From: Nitrospira sp.
Lineage (GTDB): Bacteria; Nitrospirota; Nitrospiria; Nitrospirales; Nitrospiraceae
Assembly (NCBI GenBank): GCA_030692565.1
Contig: JAUYAO010000006.1
Location: forward strand, 1-64,000
Length of the DNA: 64,000 nucleotides
Reading direction: 5' to 3'
In this document: positions 1-7,617 of the stretch, in pieces
Position numbering within the stretch: position 1 is the first letter of the stretch
How the letters are laid out: every line of letters starts with the position of its first letter
Made by a program: the position numbers and the translations under genes
Notes under the pieces: model-generated
Databases searched by the model: none
Seen by the model: the letters and a program-made list of their open reading frames with translations, nothing else
What the model was told of the DNA's origin: nothing

Positions 1-101
1 GCGAACTCTTCTACAACCGCCAGCGGCGACATTCCCGGCTGGGGAATCTCTCGCCGGTCGCATTTGCCCAGCAGTGGGCCCGTCAACAGCCGGCGGCATG
101 A
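1..101 (+). pseudogene. IS3-family transposase OrfB, C-terminal end (cut by window edge)
   Basis: The first 33 codons read ELFYNRQRRHSRLGN..., followed by LSPVAF and a TGA at 99-101. This is the conserved tail of the IS3-family OrfB integrase (rve domain), where FYNxxRxHSxLG precedes the stop. Only the end is inside the window, so completeness cannot be judged. A possible right terminal repeat lies at about 123-144 (CTCTTGACGACCGGGGTCAA region), just before the polymerase gene, but its left partner is not visible. The element ends 56 bp from the 3' end of the family B polymerase gene. Confidence 0.75.
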
Positions 102-157
102 GGCTGCAACCTATGGCGTCCACTCTTGACGACCGGGGTCAAACAACACCCTAGACC

Positions 158-2443
158 TTAGCTCTTCCGCCTTTTGCTTTGTCCGATACAGACATCCCGG
201 TTTCTCCTCCCCCTAGGATCCACATCCTTTACGGCGACTTCCAAAGGAGCGAGCAACACCGAGACGGCCTTCTGAATCAATCTCACATAGGCGTCGATAT
301 CGTAGGCAATGGTGCCATCGCCTCCGGCCACGGCGCGCACGCGATCTTCGGGCAAGGCCGCCTTGCTGGCGCTGATCACGTAGTGAATCGTCTCTCCCGG
401 TTGGACCGGCACACCGCGACGCTGGAGCTCTTTTGCCGCAATACTGGTCTGCGTCGCATGGCGATAGCGCTCCGGCGCTTGCGTCAGCGTTTTTCCGATC
501 GCCACCTCTTCAATTGACGCGCGCCCCTCGCGCAAATACCGGCAATAGTCCTCGGTCAATGCCTCGATCTCCGGAATTTGTCTCCGCAACTCCGCAATCG
601 TCTGCCCCTGCCCCATCCGCTGCAACACCTCCGATTGAAACCGTTTCACAATGAGCGGGGCATCGGATCGCCGCACTTCAAGTCCGCGCACCTTCATTCG
701 CCCGTTGTCGAACAGTCCGACGAACTGATTGTGTACCGGCATGCGCGGGTTGACGCGCGACGGAAGAAAGCCAATCCACCGATACAGGCCTTCGACGACA
801 ATCGGCAATTCTGTTTGCGTACTGATGTCAGCGGCCAACCGGTCGTAGTCGTCTCGCCCGGCGCCCCGCTTCTGCAGCCAGAGCGAATCGACGATGGCGT
901 GCAGAAAGCGAAGCCCCTGCGACTCGGCGATCTCTTTGGCGCGCAGCAGCACCTCGCGGCTATAGGCCGTGACCGCCTCATGCGCTTCGATTCTCCCGAA
1001 GCGCGCATTCTTGTACCCGAGGTAGCCGAATGACACGACCAGCAGCCACTTCAGCGCCGTCTGGCGCTGATCGATGATCTGCCGCATCGCGTCATCGGGC
1101 GTCGTCTTGAGCTGCTGTTTATACTGCGCCCGTTTGGCGAGGAGCGGAGCCAGCGTCCGGGGAATCAACCCCTGCGAGATCCGGCAGGTGTGATGGGCGA
1201 TCTCCGGCACGCGCGCGGCTGGATCCTCCGCGCAACATCGGCAATTGACCGTCTCCGGCGACACATTGAAGCGGGTCATGATCGTGGGATACATCGAGGC
1301 GAAATCCAGCTCGCCGACGCCTTCGTGATAACCGGAGATTGGCGCATAGGTCAGTCCCCCCTGATCCGTCTCCAGAAACTCCACCCCGGTCTTGAATTCC
1401 TCCGCCTGCTGCTTGCGATAGGGAATGAGAACTCCCGCCCGATGGGCCTGTTCGAGTTGCATGGACGTGATCCCGGTCCCGGTGGTCGTGCGGGCCATCT
1501 GCTGAATCGGCCCTTTCGTGACGCGCGATTGCTCGAACAGTCCGGCCAGGCCTGTCTCTGACAAGGCGAAGGAGTTCCACCGATCGAGGTGGAGCCGGCC
1601 ATAGAGCGTCCGCTCGCCGGCGTGAGCCAGCACCCGGCCGTACGACACATAGGAGCGCGACGCGCGAGGGCCGGTCGCATGAGCCGGATCACGATTCAAG
1701 CTCAGCGGCATGCGCATCTGCGCTGACATTCGCAGCAGGCGGGGCAGAATGTAGGAGTCTCCCCAATCGGTCAGCAGGATATCCGGATCATGCCGCTGCA
1801 GCAGGGCCTCGACGGTCTGGAGAAATTCCGCCGGATCGTCTCCATTAAGAACTCGCTCCTCGCCCTCGACTCGGACCGACAACTGGACCACCCCGCCATG
1901 ATTCGGATTCGGAGAAGCCCCCTCCAAGAGAAACTCCATGATCCGGAGAGGCGGCAGACGATAATCCGTTTCCCAGGGCGACTCGCTCGCCGCAATGGTC
2001 CGCACGACCGCATCGGCCGTGATCTCGACTTCACAACGGCAAAGGGGAAAGAGTCCGCGATCATAGAAATAACGCTGCGGTAACCCGACATCGGCATGAT
2101 AGAAATGCAGTTCGGGCACATCCTCCATGAGCCGTTTCACCGCCTCGCGGAATCTGGTCGGCTGCAGAATCGACACGTCGCAGACCGGAATCGTGTCAAC
2201 CGACCAGAGCTCACGGCGCTGGTCGCGGTTCACCCGATAGGAGATTCGCCGGCCCGTGAGGAGGCGCCAGGCTGCGGCAAGATCAGTTGATGACCCGGCG
2301 AGATAGAACGACGGACGATAGGGATCGACCAAACGGCAGCGGATTCCCTCGTCGCCGAGAATCCAGATCGCCATGCCATCGTGGACAGGATAAGCATCAA
2401 GGAGCCACCCCGTCAGGCGGCGGGAGAGAAGACCGGACATCAT
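158..2443 (-). CDS. Family B DNA polymerase, exonuclease motifs degenerate
   Basis: A 761-aa family B (Pol II-like) DNA polymerase. Motif A is intact (DFASMYPTI, near residue 380). Motif B is recognisable but altered (K...VVSFGYLGY near 465-477, where KxxxNSxYG is usual). Motif C reads HAIVDSLW near 515-521 instead of YGDTDS, so the second, essential Asp is kept and the first is replaced. A Cys/His-rich insert (CRCCAED...HHTC) lies between A and B. In the N-terminal half the DxE and Nx3(F/Y)D exonuclease signatures are not found; the matching stretches read IMEFLLEG and TDWGDSYILPRL. The start is the ATG at 2443, with AGGCGG 9 nt upstream; TTG at 2452 is an alternative. It is the last gene of the lexA-headed operon and overlaps the 96-aa gene. 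It is probably a repair or translesion polymerase; that role is inferred. Confidence 0.88.
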   Translation of the reverse strand: MMSGLLSRRLTGWLLDAYPVHDGMAIWILGDEGIRCRLVDPYRPSFYLAGSSTDLAAAWRLLTGRRISYRVNRDQRRELWSVDTIPVCDVSILQPTRFREAVKRLMEDVPELHFYHADVGLPQRYFYDRGLFPLCRCEVEITADAVVRTIAASESPWETDYRLPPLRIMEFLLEGASPNPNHGGVVQLSVRVEGEERVLNGDDPAEFLQTVEALLQRHDPDILLTDWGDSYILPRLLRMSAQMRMPLSLNRDPAHATGPRASRSYVSYGRVLAHAGERTLYGRLHLDRWNSFALSETGLAGLFEQSRVTKGPIQQMARTTTGTGITSMQLEQAHRAGVLIPYRKQQAEEFKTGVEFLETDQGGLTYAPISGYHEGVGELDFASMYPTIMTRFNVSPETVNCRCCAEDPAARVPEIAHHTCRISQGLIPRTLAPLLAKRAQYKQQLKTTPDDAMRQIIDQRQTALKWLLVVSFGYLGYKNARFGRIEAHEAVTAYSREVLLRAKEIAESQGLRFLHAIVDSLWLQKRGAGRDDYDRLAADISTQTELPIVVEGLYRWIGFLPSRVNPRMPVHNQFVGLFDNGRMKVRGLEVRRSDAPLIVKRFQSEVLQRMGQGQTIAELRRQIPEIEALTEDYCRYLREGRASIEEVAIGKTLTQAPERYRHATQTSIAAKELQRRGVPVQPGETIHYVISASKAALPEDRVRAVAGGDGTIAYDIDAYVRLIQKAVSVLLAPLEVAVKDVDPRGRRNRDVCIGQSKRRKS

Positions 2444-2687
2444 GATCGGCAACCGCCTGCGATAATCGTTGTAATTGTTTCTGTTGTTCCAGCATCATCG
2501 ATAGCAACATCACCTCGAACGGTGTATCCCGAGCCAGATAGGCTCCGGCGGCAGAGTGACGCCGCGCCGCCGCGAACAATTCATCCAACGCCTGCTGATC
2601 TTCCGCCCGCAACGCGCGCCGGTATCGCCGCCAGGAGGCGATCTCTTGCTGGACCAACTGCGTGAAGGTCGTCAGTGTCCGTCCCAT
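2397..2687 (-). CDS. Small helical protein of the lexA-polB cassette, unknown function
   Basis: A 96-aa protein that I do not recognise. It begins MGRTLTTFTQLVQQE, is predicted largely helical with many Gln, Arg and Leu (MLEQQKQLQRLSQAV), and ends in a Pro-rich tail. The ATG at 2687 is preferred over upstream starts because it lies 4 bp after the stop of the RadA-like gene; longer versions would run through that gene. Its end overlaps the polymerase start by 47 bp, so translation is probably coupled. Position suggests an accessory subunit of the polymerase, analogous to small mutasome factors, but nothing in the sequence proves it. Confidence 0.6.
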   Translation of the reverse strand: MGRTLTTFTQLVQQEIASWRRYRRALRAEDQQALDELFAAARRHSAAGAYLARDTPFEVMLLSMMLEQQKQLQRLSQAVADHDVRSSLPPPDGVAP

Positions 2688-2691
2688 GAAC

Positions 2692-3423
2692 CTACCGGGA
2701 CTCCAATACCGTCCGGGCGACCTCCCATACCTGGCCGGCCTCTCGGCCATCCGGCTCTTCCTCAAGCCTGATGATCCCCTGGCCCTGCGCCTCGCCGACA
2801 CGAATGACACGATCCGCCTGGCCACAGAGTTGGTCGATGAACCGATGCCGTGACGGCATGACCGCCGGGATCGGAGGACAGAGGCACACGAGCACATACC
2901 CCCGTTGGGCTATCCGACGCAGGCGCTGCATCATTCGACTAGCCAGCCGCGCGGCTTCCTGAGACGGCACGGCCTCATCATAAAATGTTTCAAATAACCC
3001 GGAGACAACGGCGATTCTGGCCTGGTACCGCACCAGCGCCTCCTCCAGGCAATCCGACACCAACCGCTCCATTTGATGACACGTGAACGCGCGGGCGACA
3101 TGGACCAGAGAGAGAATCTTCCGGGGAACCTGGCGACGCGCTCTGGCCAAGCGCCCGATCACAAAGGGGTCGAACGTGTTGGCCCCGTCAAGGTACACCA
3201 CCGGCTCTCCGGCCAACGCACGATCCGCAGCCGCATGCAACCCGAGTCGCAACACCAACGGGTGGCCATGCAACACCATCAAGCTGTGATCGGTGCGAAA
3301 AGGGATCGGCGCATGACGCAGCGTCAGGAGCCATTCACTGGATGCATCGGTTCGTTCCCGACACGTCAGCGGATTATCCACCCCATCAGGAAACAGCAAT
3401 AGACTTGATGCGGTCGCCGACAT
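2692..3423 (-). CDS. RadA/Rad51-like RecA-fold protein lacking a Walker A motif
   Basis: A 243-aa protein. Residues around 80-140 (VVYLDGANTFDPFVIGRLA, then ILSLVHVARAFTCHQ) align by eye with the Rad51/RadA core that normally reads YIDTEGTFRPERI...VARAFNTDHQ. The Walker B-like strand is IAVVSGLFETFYDE. Where the P-loop GxxxxGKT should be, the protein has HGHPLVLRLGLHAA, so ATP binding through a normal P-loop is unlikely. The start at 3423 (MSATASS) has a GAGAGGGAGAGG ribosome-binding site. It sits 17 bp after the zinc-ribbon gene and 4 bp before the 96-aa gene. By analogy with ImuA and SulA, which are also RecA-fold proteins in LexA operons, it may couple the polymerase to RecA filaments. That role is inference. 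Confidence 0.65.
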   Translation of the reverse strand: MSATASSLLLFPDGVDNPLTCRERTDASSEWLLTLRHAPIPFRTDHSLMVLHGHPLVLRLGLHAAADRALAGEPVVYLDGANTFDPFVIGRLARARRQVPRKILSLVHVARAFTCHQMERLVSDCLEEALVRYQARIAVVSGLFETFYDEAVPSQEAARLASRMMQRLRRIAQRGYVLVCLCPPIPAVMPSRHRFIDQLCGQADRVIRVGEAQGQGIIRLEEEPDGREAGQVWEVARTVLESR

Positions 3424-3440
3424 TTCCCTCTCCCTCTCTG

Positions 3441-3623
3441 TTATCCACAACAGCCCGCATGAAATACCTGCCGCTGTCGATAGGCGTTCCAGCACGTCGC
3501 ACAGAGCTCCACCGTCGAATGGGTAGCCGCATCGACACAGGCCATGCGCGGCTCAACAAGCGCACCACAATCTGCACAGGATCCGCTCACGACACGATCG
3601 ACATTACGCTCTTGAACGACCAT
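3441..3623 (-). CDS. Small CxxC...CxxC zinc-ribbon-like protein
   Basis: A 60-aa protein with the pattern CADCG...C...CATCW, i.e. two CxxC knuckles about 20 residues apart, typical of a zinc ribbon or treble clef. It ends HAGCCG. The ATG at 3623 is preceded by AAGGTGGTG and overlaps the end of the 82-aa gene by 20 bp, so the two are probably translationally coupled. It is followed after 17 bp by the RadA-like gene. No family was recognised. Metal binding is inferred from the cysteines; a DNA- or protein-binding adaptor role in the cassette is speculative. Confidence 0.6.
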   Translation of the reverse strand: MVVQERNVDRVVSGSCADCGALVEPRMACVDAATHSTVELCATCWNAYRQRQVFHAGCCG

Positions 3624-3852
3624 GGGACACCACCTTTGTGTTAGGGCGCACATTTCGATTGCAGACCGTCGACATATAGTCCTGCTCGGATCTTCCGCCC
3701 ACCAGATTGCGCCACAACCTGATCGGCAACGGCTCAACTTTGGCGTGCCCGAGTTCCCATCGCACGTCCCGAAGCTGCCCGTTCAATGCATCAATCGTCT
3801 GCTCAAGAGAGACTAACCGGTCCGTCACCAACGTTCGTCCGCCTGTCAGCAT
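3604..3852 (-). CDS. Small coiled-coil protein after lexA, unknown
   Basis: An 82-aa protein starting MLTGGRTLVTDRL, with a short heptad-like helix (LVSLEQTIDALNGQLRDV) likely to form a coiled coil, and a basic C-terminal end. The ATG at 3852 is chosen because AAGGAGGGG lies just upstream; a longer ATG start at 3882 would overlap lexA. It starts 19 bp after the lexA stop and overlaps the zinc-ribbon gene, so it belongs to the same transcript. I do not recognise the family. Confidence 0.6.
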   Translation of the reverse strand: MLTGGRTLVTDRLVSLEQTIDALNGQLRDVRWELGHAKVEPLPIRLWRNLVGGRSEQDYMSTVCNRNVRPNTKVVSHGRSRA

Positions 3853-3871
3853 GGTCCCCTCCTTGGTTGAA

Positions 3872-4417
3872 CTAAATCGCACAATGGCGAATCACGCCGA
3901 TCAACAGTCCTTCGATATGGAAGTGATCGTTCGGCCCGACTATGATCGGCTGCATCGCCGTATTGGCCGGATGCAGTTCGATGTGCGTCTCTTTCTTGAA
4001 GTAGGTCTTGATCGTCGCTTCCTGATTCACCAATGCGACGACCGTCTGCCCGTTGCGCGCATGTTCCTGCTTGCGCACGATCACCAGATCGCCCGGCAGA
4101 ATACCGTCATCTTTCATCGACTCCCCTTTCACGCGCAGCGCAAACGTATCGCCCCCGCGCAACATGCTCGGCGGGACATCGATCAGATCGGATTGCGGCA
4201 CGGGTTCAATCGGCGATCCGGCCGCCACGATTCCCGCCATGGGAATTTCCGCCCGGCGCTGAAGCTGCTCTAACGCCACACGCACCATCCCGGGAATTCG
4301 GCGCATTCCGGCTTCGTACCGCGCCACCGACACACGGGTCGTGCTCAACGCCTCAGCCAATTGCTGCTGCGTCAGCCCCAATCCTTCTCGAATCCGCTTC
4401 AGATCGTTTGATTTCAT
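3872..4417 (-). CDS. lexA: LexA-like self-cleaving repressor (XRE helix-turn-helix plus S24 peptidase)
   Basis: A 181-aa repressor. Residues 5-38 form a Cro/CI (XRE)-type helix-turn-helix (LTQQQLAEALSTTRVSVARYE) rather than the winged helix of E. coli LexA. The C-terminal half is a peptidase S24 domain with the Ala-Gly cleavage site in VAAGSP (A66-G67), nucleophile Ser100 (GESM) and general-base Lys137 (ATIKTYFKK). All the residues needed for RecA-stimulated autocleavage are therefore present. A perfect 17 bp palindrome sits directly upstream, which suggests autoregulation. It heads an operon ending in a family B DNA polymerase. A phage-type CI-like repressor is an alternative name, but no phage genes are nearby. 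Confidence 0.85.
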   Translation of the reverse strand: MKSNDLKRIREGLGLTQQQLAEALSTTRVSVARYEAGMRRIPGMVRVALEQLQRRAEIPMAGIVAAGSPIEPVPQSDLIDVPPSMLRGGDTFALRVKGESMKDDGILPGDLVIVRKQEHARNGQTVVALVNQEATIKTYFKKETHIELHPANTAMQPIIVGPNDHFHIEGLLIGVIRHCAI

Positions 4418-4419
4418 GA

Positions 4420-4457
4420 TGTAACCAATGGTTACACAGAAGAATCACCGCTGTCAA
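4420..4457 (-). promoter_or_regulatory. Probable LexA operator and promoter of the lexA-polB operon
   Basis: TGTAACCA-A-TGGTTACA at 4420-4436 is a perfect inverted repeat with a single central base, 2 bp upstream of the lexA start codon. Reading leftward, TTGACA (4452-4457) is a consensus -35 box. A -10 box 17 bp downstream would fall inside the palindrome, so the repressor would occlude the promoter. There is no Shine-Dalgarno sequence between operator and ATG, so the transcript may be leaderless or nearly so. The palindrome is seen; its binding by this LexA is inferred. Confidence 0.6.
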
Positions 4458-4776
4458 GCGGGAAAATCGCCGCGCTTTCCTCAGAAATTCGAGTATCCTG
4501 TGCATAACTCCCGCGCCAATAGCAGCAATAGGCGTAGCTCGCCACAGGATTTCAGGCTCTAACCCAGGATTGGATGATTTCTCAGACAAGTCGGCGGAAA
4601 GGCCCAATATCTAGTGGTAGGCCGATGTCCTGATTCAATGACTAAAAACTAGGCAAGCTGTCAGCTGGATGGTGGATTCAAGCCTATCACGCGGCCAAGC
4701 GAACGTTGTGAACAGACTTATCCACAGAAGCTGGGGAGATCGAAAAGAAGGCAGAAATGTGAAGAGAACGATGCCG
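4438..4776. other. Intergenic region between lexA and modC
   Basis: It holds the lexA -35 box at its left end and one DnaA-box-like TTATCCACA at 4718-4726. The single copy, without neighbouring copies, dnaA/dnaN or AT-rich repeats, does not indicate an origin. No convincing gene, RNA or terminator was seen. Confidence 0.5.
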
Positions 4777-5865
4777 TCATTGGCGCGAAATCAGATGCAC
4801 GGAACCGGCTTTGAATGCCGCTCGGACCGGTGCTCCGACAGTCAATCCCAGCTCTGTCAGCGCCGATCGCGTAATGACTGCGACGAGCGGAAACCCGCAT
4901 TCGATCGTGACCCGCGCCAGAGCTCCGAGCGAGGCAATGGCACCCACGGTTCCCTGGAGATGATTCCGCGCACTGGTGAGCCCGGCGTCCGCCGGTTCGA
5001 GGGTCACATCCTCCGCCCTGATGCAGACGAATACGTCGGAGCTGACATTCTCGGCAGCCACCGCCGTGAGAGAAATTTCCCCCACTCGCACCGTCGCCAA
5101 CCCTTCACAGGCATTGACCAGTGTGCCCTGCACGACGGTTTCAACACCGACCACTCTCGCAACATCCGCATTGGCCGGACGGCTGAACACCTCCTGAGGC
5201 GTGCCCACTTGCAGAATCGTCCCCTCGTGCATTACCGCCATGACATCGCCCAGCGTCAGCGCTTCGGCCCAATCGTGCGTGACAATAATTGAAGGAAGCG
5301 CCAATTGCTTCAGCAACCCCCTGAGCTCCCCACGCAGTTGCGCGCGAGTCGGCGCATCTAACGCGGACAGGGGCTCATCCAACAGCAACAACTGCGGTCG
5401 AGGCGCCACGGCGCGAGCCAGCGCCACGCGCTGCTGCTGTCCGCCGGACAATTCGCGCGGCCTGGCTTCCTCCAATCCAGTCAGATGAAACAGCTCCACC
5501 ATTTCCTGCACACGCTTCGTTCGTTCGACAGGCGTAAGATCTCCCAATCCATAGGCAATGTTGCCGGCAACCGAATAATTGGGAAACAGCGCATAGTCCT
5601 GCGCCATGTAACCGATATGCCGGTCCTGCGGCGATACTTTGACGCGCGAACCCGTATCCAGCCAGGTTCTTGAGACAAACTGTATCGTCCCTTCTTCCGG
5701 CCACTCCAGGCCCGCAATCGAACGCAAAATCGTCGTCTTGCCGGACCCGGACGGCCCAAACAGGATCAACACCGTCGCGGACTCAACCGGATAGCGGAAA
5801 CTGGCACGAATAGACGTTCGCCCGGGAAAGGTCTTCGTCACCTCGACGATTATTTCTGCGGCCAT
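4777..5865 (-). CDS. modC: Molybdate ABC transporter ATP-binding protein
   Basis: A 362-aa ABC ATPase that powers molybdate (or tungstate) import at the inner membrane. Walker A is GPSGSGKTT near residue 36, the Q-loop follows (YMAQDY), the signature is LSGGQQQR, and Walker B is LLLLDEPLSALD with a following His switch (IIVTHDWAEA). The C-terminal 130 residues match the MOP/TOBE oxyanion-binding domain typical of ModC (for example VCIRAEDVTL and the ending AAFKAGSVHLI). Length is normal for ModC. The start overlaps the end of modB by 16 bp. It is the last gene of the leftward operon. Confidence 0.9.
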   Translation of the reverse strand: MAAEIIVEVTKTFPGRTSIRASFRYPVESATVLILFGPSGSGKTTILRSIAGLEWPEEGTIQFVSRTWLDTGSRVKVSPQDRHIGYMAQDYALFPNYSVAGNIAYGLGDLTPVERTKRVQEMVELFHLTGLEEARPRELSGGQQQRVALARAVAPRPQLLLLDEPLSALDAPTRAQLRGELRGLLKQLALPSIIVTHDWAEALTLGDVMAVMHEGTILQVGTPQEVFSRPANADVARVVGVETVVQGTLVNACEGLATVRVGEISLTAVAAENVSSDVFVCIRAEDVTLEPADAGLTSARNHLQGTVGAIASLGALARVTIECGFPLVAVITRSALTELGLTVGAPVRAAFKAGSVHLISRQ

Positions 5866-6524
5866 ACCGCCCAGACCTTTCGATTCATGGCATAGACCAA
5901 CAACAGGACGAGATAGGAAATCACGAGGAGAAACGCGGCAGTCTTCGCCGCTCCGGCATAGTTCAGCGCCTGCACCTCATCATAGATATCGATCGAGACG
6001 GTACGCGTCACCCCTTCGATATTGCCGCCCACCATCAACACCACCCCGAACTCTCCCAACGTATGGGCAAAACTCAAGACGGCGCCGGTAATAAGCCCCG
6101 CTGTCGACAACGGCAGAATGAGCTTGAAGAACGTCCTCACCTTTGACAGCCCCAGGGTCCACGAGGCTTCGATCAATTTCCGATCGACCTGTTCGAACGC
6201 GGTGGCAAACGGCTGGACGGCAAACGGGAGGCTGTACAAGATCGACGCGAGGAGGAGACCTTCAAATGTGAATGGCAACGGGTGGCCGACAAGGTCTGCA
6301 TAGAACCGGCCGACGGGACTATGGGGACCGATGGCCACGAGGAGGTAAAACCCCAGCACGGTCGGCGGCAGAACCAGCGGCAGCGCGACGATCGATTCAA
6401 CGACAAATTTCCATCGCCAGGCTGAATAGGCCAGCCAATAGGCAATCGGTAATCCGATCACCAGCAACGCGCCAGCCGTCAGGCTCGCCAATTTGAAGGT
6501 GACCCAGATGGCGATCCAGTTCAT
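5850..6524 (-). CDS. modB: Molybdate ABC transporter permease
   Basis: A 224-aa inner-membrane permease with about five transmembrane segments and the BPD_transp_1 EAA loop (EASWTLGLSKVRTFFKLILPLS). It also has the ModB-type stretch ALPLVLPPTVLGFYLL and the FGVVLMVGGNIEG region. The start MNWIAIWVTF at 6524 gives the usual ModB length; an in-frame ATG at 6632 would add an unrelated hydrophilic leader and overlap the preceding lipoprotein gene. It is followed by overlapping modC. Confidence 0.9.
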   Translation of the reverse strand: MNWIAIWVTFKLASLTAGALLVIGLPIAYWLAYSAWRWKFVVESIVALPLVLPPTVLGFYLLVAIGPHSPVGRFYADLVGHPLPFTFEGLLLASILYSLPFAVQPFATAFEQVDRKLIEASWTLGLSKVRTFFKLILPLSTAGLITGAVLSFAHTLGEFGVVLMVGGNIEGVTRTVSIDIYDEVQALNYAGAAKTAAFLLVISYLVLLLVYAMNRKVWAVWPQK

Positions 6525-6537
6525 CTGAGGACAAGTC

Positions 6538-6867
6538 CTACTTGCATATAAACTGCATCCCCCACCGCCGGCCGGTCGCTTCTCCCTCTTGCCCTTCCAC
6601 GCTGGACATGCTGCCGTACCCCTGCACTTCACCTTCCTTCAGGACGACATAACCCGACGGACACTTCTTCTCCATCACCTTCAATGCGCCCTTCCGATGA
6701 GGGGACCCCATCGGCCCGCCGCGCTCTTCTTTGAAGAGGTAGGTCACCACGCCGCTCGTCGCCGTCTCTTTGACCATCGTGACCGCATCGGAACATCCGG
6801 CGATCGCGCACAGCAACGCGACAACCACCGCCGCAGTGACCGCATTAGTTCGGCAACAGAAATCCAT
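6538..6867 (-). CDS. Small lipoprotein inserted between modA and modB
   Basis: A 109-aa protein with a signal peptide ending in the lipobox AIAGC (Cys at residue 25), so it is probably a lipoprotein. The mature part has no recognised domain; two later cysteines (KKCPSGY and QFICK) could form a disulfide. It overlaps the modA end by 23 bp and ends 13 bp before modB, so it is embedded in the molybdate operon. An accessory role in oxyanion capture or transporter assembly is possible but unproven. Confidence 0.7.
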   Translation of the reverse strand: MDFCCRTNAVTAAVVVALLCAIAGCSDAVTMVKETATSGVVTYLFKEERGGPMGSPHRKGALKVMEKKCPSGYVVLKEGEVQGYGSMSSVEGQEGEATGRRWGMQFICK

Positions 6868-7606
6868 ACCGCCTCATAATGTCCTGCCCTTGCGGGCCTT
6901 TCAAGAATTCCAAAAAGCGCCGGGCCGCTTCCTGATTCCTGGATTGTTTCAAAATCACCGCCCCTTGCTCCAACGGAGGATAGGCCTCGACTGGAATCTC
7001 CCAATAGGCCCCTTTGCCGCTCATGGCCGGAGACAGCGCCAGAGACAGTGCGATGATCCCGATCTCACAGGCGCCGGATTCAATGAACTGCGCCGCCTGT
7101 GAAATATTCTCTCCCAGAATCAGCTTCTCTCTCACCGATTCATAGACGCGGGACGATTCCATCGCCGCCACCGCAGCACGACCATACGGGGCGTGCTTGG
7201 GATTGGCAATCGCAATCTTCTTGATGCCGGGCTCCCGCAGGACATCCAGTCCCTTGGACACATCCAGGCGCGACGCGGTACCGGCCCACAACACGATCCG
7301 TCCTACCGCATATCGATAGAGCGATCCGGACACGGTGAGCCCGGCTTCCTCCAACTTCCTGGGGTATCCGATATCAGCAGAGAAATAGAGGTCGAACGGC
7401 GCACCGTTCTGAATCTGCGCATAAAAATTCCCCGACGAGCCTAAGGAGAGTTTCACCTGATGCCCGGCAATCTTTTCATATTCAGCCACGAGATCTTTCA
7501 TCGCAAAGTTCAAATCGGACGCCGCCGCAATCGTGATCTCCTCCGCGAACACACCGTTGACGCCGGCCCCGATGCACAGGATGACAGTCAAAATGAAACG
7601 AATCAT
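6845..7606 (-). CDS. modA: Molybdate-binding periplasmic protein
   Basis: A 253-aa class II solute-binding protein. It has an N-terminal signal peptide (ending GVFAEE) followed by the ModA hallmark ITIAAASDLNFAMKDL and, later, LSLGSSGNFYAQIQNGAPFDLYFSAD, which carries the Ser residues that hold the oxyanion. The start at 7606 is set by AGGGGGATC upstream and by the signal peptide. It delivers molybdate or tungstate to ModBC encoded downstream. It lies 11 bp from the porin gene. Confidence 0.9.
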   Translation of the reverse strand: MIRFILTVILCIGAGVNGVFAEEITIAAASDLNFAMKDLVAEYEKIAGHQVKLSLGSSGNFYAQIQNGAPFDLYFSADIGYPRKLEEAGLTVSGSLYRYAVGRIVLWAGTASRLDVSKGLDVLREPGIKKIAIANPKHAPYGRAAVAAMESSRVYESVREKLILGENISQAAQFIESGACEIGIIALSLALSPAMSGKGAYWEIPVEAYPPLEQGAVILKQSRNQEAARRFLEFLKGPQGQDIMRRYGFLLPN

Positions 7607-7617
7607 GACAGATCCCC

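Noticed and set aside
4353-4607. A leftward 84-codon frame overlapping the lexA start.
   Set aside because: It would run through the lexA operator and overlap lexA in another frame, with no ribosome-binding site.
4718-4726. A DnaA-box sequence TTATCCACA, possible origin.
   Set aside because: Single copy between genes, another lies inside a coding region near 3440, and no dnaA, dnaN or AT-rich unwinding element is present.
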